Shown one piece after another: positions 31,655 through 33,341 of a stretch of 33,341 nucleotides of DNA (its first letter is position 1; the number at the start of each line of letters is the position of its first letter). The translations under genes and the position numbers were made by a program. Source of the DNA: Gammaproteobacteria bacterium (GTDB lineage: Bacteria; Pseudomonadota; Gammaproteobacteria; Steroidobacterales; Foliamicaceae); the NCBI GenBank assembly GCA_026707445.1, contig JAPOWV010000038.1, positions 1 through 33,341 of the forward strand, in the 5' to 3' direction. The notes below the pieces were generated by a model. That model made no database searches, was not told the origin of the DNA, and saw only the letters and a list, made by a program, of their open reading frames with translations.

Positions 31655-31854
31655 ACCGCGACTTCAATAACTTGATCCGTTTCCGTTACGGCAATGTCCC
31701 GTATTTCGACCGAAAGACAACCTTCGATCGCTTCATGAATGTACTCGCGTAGTTCTTCGAGGGTATCCGCCTGGGTCACACACCCGGGAACTGCGGGCAC
31801 CTCCGCCCAGTAGCCGCCCTCCTCGGCCTCGTGAACCACAACTCTCAAATTCAT
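31651..31854 (-). CDS. hicB: HicB-type antitoxin (right copy), without a working toxin
   Basis: The 67-residue HicB differs from the left copy at five positions (K/E, N/Y, V/I, P/A and I/V in the second half). It keeps a good ribosome site (GGGAGA) before the ATG at 31854. Because hicA beside it is truncated, this is an orphan antitoxin. It could still bind the HicA made from the left copy. It lies 44 bases downstream of ssrA-R. Confidence 0.9.
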   Translation of the reverse strand: MNLRVVVHEAEEGGYWAEVPAVPGCVTQADTLEELREYIHEAIEGCLSVEIRDIAVTETDQVIEVAV

Positions 31855-31898
31855 GATGCTCTCCCGCAAGAGGATAGAACATTCAAAACAGTTTAACT

Positions 31899-32251
31899 TG
31901 GTGGAGGCGGCGGGAATCGAACCCGCGTCCGCAAGCGCTACTGCCCGAGGCGCTCTACATGCTTAGCCGCGTCTGATAAGACGGTAATTCCCCGACGGGC
32001 AGGAATGAACTACCGCTGTGATCGGCTAACTCTTAACCCGCAGGCGCCGATCCGGTCTGCGGGCGATCCTGTGCAAGCGACGCTCCGGCCTGGCCACAGG
32101 AAATCCTGGCAGGAACGCTAGCGGTCAAGCCGCTAGAGCGTAGTTGTCGTCGTTGGCAACTATAGGGTTTGCAGGCGGATTAACGAGGAACCCTGCGCCT
32201 CGGCATGCACACCAAGGGTCTCACAGCCCACATCGAAGCCGTGTCGCCCCC
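31899..32251 (-). ncRNA. ssrA: Transfer-messenger RNA, right copy (ssrA-R)
   Basis: This is a second complete 353-nt tmRNA gene with encoded CCA, intact T-arm, acceptor stem pairing and the same tag frame (32157-32125, minus; tag ANDDNYALAA). It differs from ssrA-L by about four bases. Three lie in the first 35 nt of the RNA (GACACGG for GACATGG, CGATGT for CGACGT, GGCTGT for GGCCGT). One lies just before the resume region (CGTTAATCC for CGTAAATCC). None touches the tag or the acceptor stem, so it should be functional. It is divergent from the CDF exporter gene. Confidence 0.95.
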
Positions 32252-32263
32252 TCAGGATCGGCT

Positions 32264-32269
32264 ATTGTA
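32264..32269 (-). promoter_or_regulatory. Probable -10 box of ssrA-R
   Basis: TACAAT on the minus strand at the same offset as in ssrA-L. Homology with the left copy ends eight bases upstream, so the -35 region is different here (CGTTCG at 17-base spacing, weak). Confidence 0.5.
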
Positions 32270-32363
32270 CCGCTTTGCAGCCTATACGAACGCAACCGTG
32301 TCCCGCCCTATCCGCACCCGTTTGAAGCGCCTGCTCCACATGACCGCGGGAGCCGGCGGCCCA

Positions 32364-33272
32364 ATGGTGACGGGGCGGTTGCGCCGCCGGCTGTTGCGGC
32401 TGGCCACGTACGCCTCGGTGAGCACCGCCGCGATCCTGGTGGCGATCAAGATCTGGGCGTGGCAGGCGACGGACTCCGTGTCGCTGCTCAGTTCGCTGGT
32501 GGATTCGACGCTGGACGTGCTCGGATCACTGATTACGTTCTTCGCGGTAACGGTATCGCTCAAGCCTGCCGACAAGGAGCACCGTTTCGGGCACGGCAAG
32601 GCGGAAGGGCTGGCGGCGCTGGCGCAGTCGCTGATCATCGCCGCATCGGCAATCTTCGTGCTGAAGGAGTCGGTGGAGCGGATCCTGTCGCCCGCCGTCG
32701 TACAGAACGCCCCGATCGGCGTAACGGTCATGGGGATTTCCGTAGCGATGACGCTATTGCTGCTCGGAATTCAACGCTACGTTCGCCGCCAAACGGGATC
32801 CGCCGCGATCGAGGCGGACGCCATGCACTACAGGACCGACCTGGTGATCAACCTGGGCGTTGCGGCGGCCATCGCGGCGGCGGCCTGGCCAGGTGGGTGG
32901 TTCGCGGATCCCCTGGTCGCGGCAGCGGTAATTGCGTACCTGTTGTTCGGCGTCTGGAAGATCGCCAAACACGCGCTGGACATCCTCATGGATCGCGAAA
33001 TTCCGGACCAGGATCGCGAAACCATGATCCGCCTGGCCGAAAGCCATCCCAGGGTGCTCGATATTCACGATCTGAAGACCCGCCACGGCGGCTCGAACTA
33101 CATCGTGCAATTCCACGTATTGCTGGACGCCGGCCTGAGCCTGGCCGAAGCCCACGAGATTCTCGATGAGGTGGAGATTCGCATCCAGGCCGAGTTTCCC
33201 GGCTGCGAACTGCTCTTGCACCCCGATCCGGAGGGCTACCGTTCCGGCCCTCGCGAACCCGGTAGAGCCTGA
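32364..33272 (+). CDS. Cation diffusion facilitator (FieF/CzcD-like metal exporter)
   Basis: I place the start at the ATG at 32364 (302 residues), which aligns with the E. coli FieF N-terminus. ATG 32340 is an alternative, and the open frame back to 32205 lies inside ssrA-R. Six membrane helices are visible. CDF metal-site residues fit FieF: LVDSTLD (two Asp, helix II) and HYRTDLV (His and Asp, helix V), plus FGHGKAEGLAALAQS and the C-terminal cytoplasmic domain with HDLKTRHGG and LHPDPEG. It exports Zn2+, Fe2+ or a similar metal in exchange for protons. It is divergent from ssrA-R with a short shared upstream region. Confidence 0.93.
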   Translation: MVTGRLRRRLLRLATYASVSTAAILVAIKIWAWQATDSVSLLSSLVDSTLDVLGSLITFFAVTVSLKPADKEHRFGHGKAEGLAALAQSLIIAASAIFVLKESVERILSPAVVQNAPIGVTVMGISVAMTLLLLGIQRYVRRQTGSAAIEADAMHYRTDLVINLGVAAAIAAAAWPGGWFADPLVAAAVIAYLLFGVWKIAKHALDILMDREIPDQDRETMIRLAESHPRVLDIHDLKTRHGGSNYIVQFHVLLDAGLSLAEAHEILDEVEIRIQAEFPGCELLLHPDPEGYRSGPREPGRA

Positions 33273-33341
33273 CCCCGCAGCCTAGACCGAACTTCCAGTC
33301 GGCATCCTGCTGAATTGTGTTTCAAGTTATTGATTGGCGGG
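33273..33341. other. Window end, no feature seen
   Basis: The last 69 bases after the CDF stop codon hold no recognisable gene, hairpin or repeat. Confidence 0.5.

Larger units (their letters stand above)
31573..32277. repeat. Direct repeat, right copy (hicA 5' part, hicB, ssrA)
   Basis: This 705-bp block is in the same orientation as 12184-12887 and about 96-97 percent identical by eye. The tmRNA part is nearly identical, while the hicB part carries most differences. Recombination between the two would excise about 19.4 kb and leave one copy. Confidence 0.93.

Noticed and set aside
32205..32363. N-terminal extension of the CDF exporter
   Set aside because: It runs into the 5' end of ssrA-R, and the shorter start matches FieF length.

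Overview
The window looks like chromosome from a G+C-rich, probably marine or host-associated gammaproteobacterium. Support for this comes from the tmRNA tag (ANDDNYALAA, a gammaproteobacterial type), two large TonB-dependent receptors, Sec and lipoprotein signal peptides, a TRAP transporter and a FieF-like metal exporter. I cannot place it more precisely from sequence alone.

Layout. (1) 1-12.0 kb: a pentamer tandem repeat and a six-helix membrane protein, then a minus-strand catabolic cluster. In transcription order it runs: secreted alpha/beta hydrolase, TRAP transporter (DctP-DctQ-DctM), TonB receptor, lipoprotein sulfatase, secreted amidohydrolase, MarR regulator, formylglycine-generating enzyme (FGE). 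The logic is uptake and hydrolysis of a sulfated or esterified organic substrate, with the FGE activating the sulfatase. Two related palindromic elements sit in its intergenic spaces. (2) 12.06-12.89 kb: hicB-hicA and a complete tmRNA gene (ssrA). (3) 12.93-23.43 kb: a second minus-strand catabolic cluster: methyltransferase, small unknown protein, Rieske oxygenase, HyuA, HyuB, TonB receptor, MFS transporter. (4) 23.45-31.57 kb: an accessory stretch with a nucleotidyltransferase pair, a PIN toxin-antitoxin pair, an AbiE-like pair, Sel1 and ankyrin repeat proteins and several membrane or secreted unknowns. (5) 31.57-32.28 kb: a second hicB plus a second complete ssrA. (6) a CDF metal exporter on the plus strand.

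The most striking feature is architectural. The hicB-ssrA block occurs twice in full, as a direct repeat of about 704 bp whose copies lie 19.4 kb apart. It occurs a third time as a scar holding only the last ~29 nt of ssrA plus the start of hicB. Each of the three copies is followed, in the transcription direction, by a different fragment of the same small outer-membrane beta-barrel gene: C-terminus only, N plus C terminus, or N-terminus only. Downstream of each fragment lies a different cargo. I read this as repeated insertion or duplication of accessory islands at ssrA, leaving two tmRNA genes that differ by only about four bases. No integrase is visible, so the mechanism is inferred. All base counts were made by eye.
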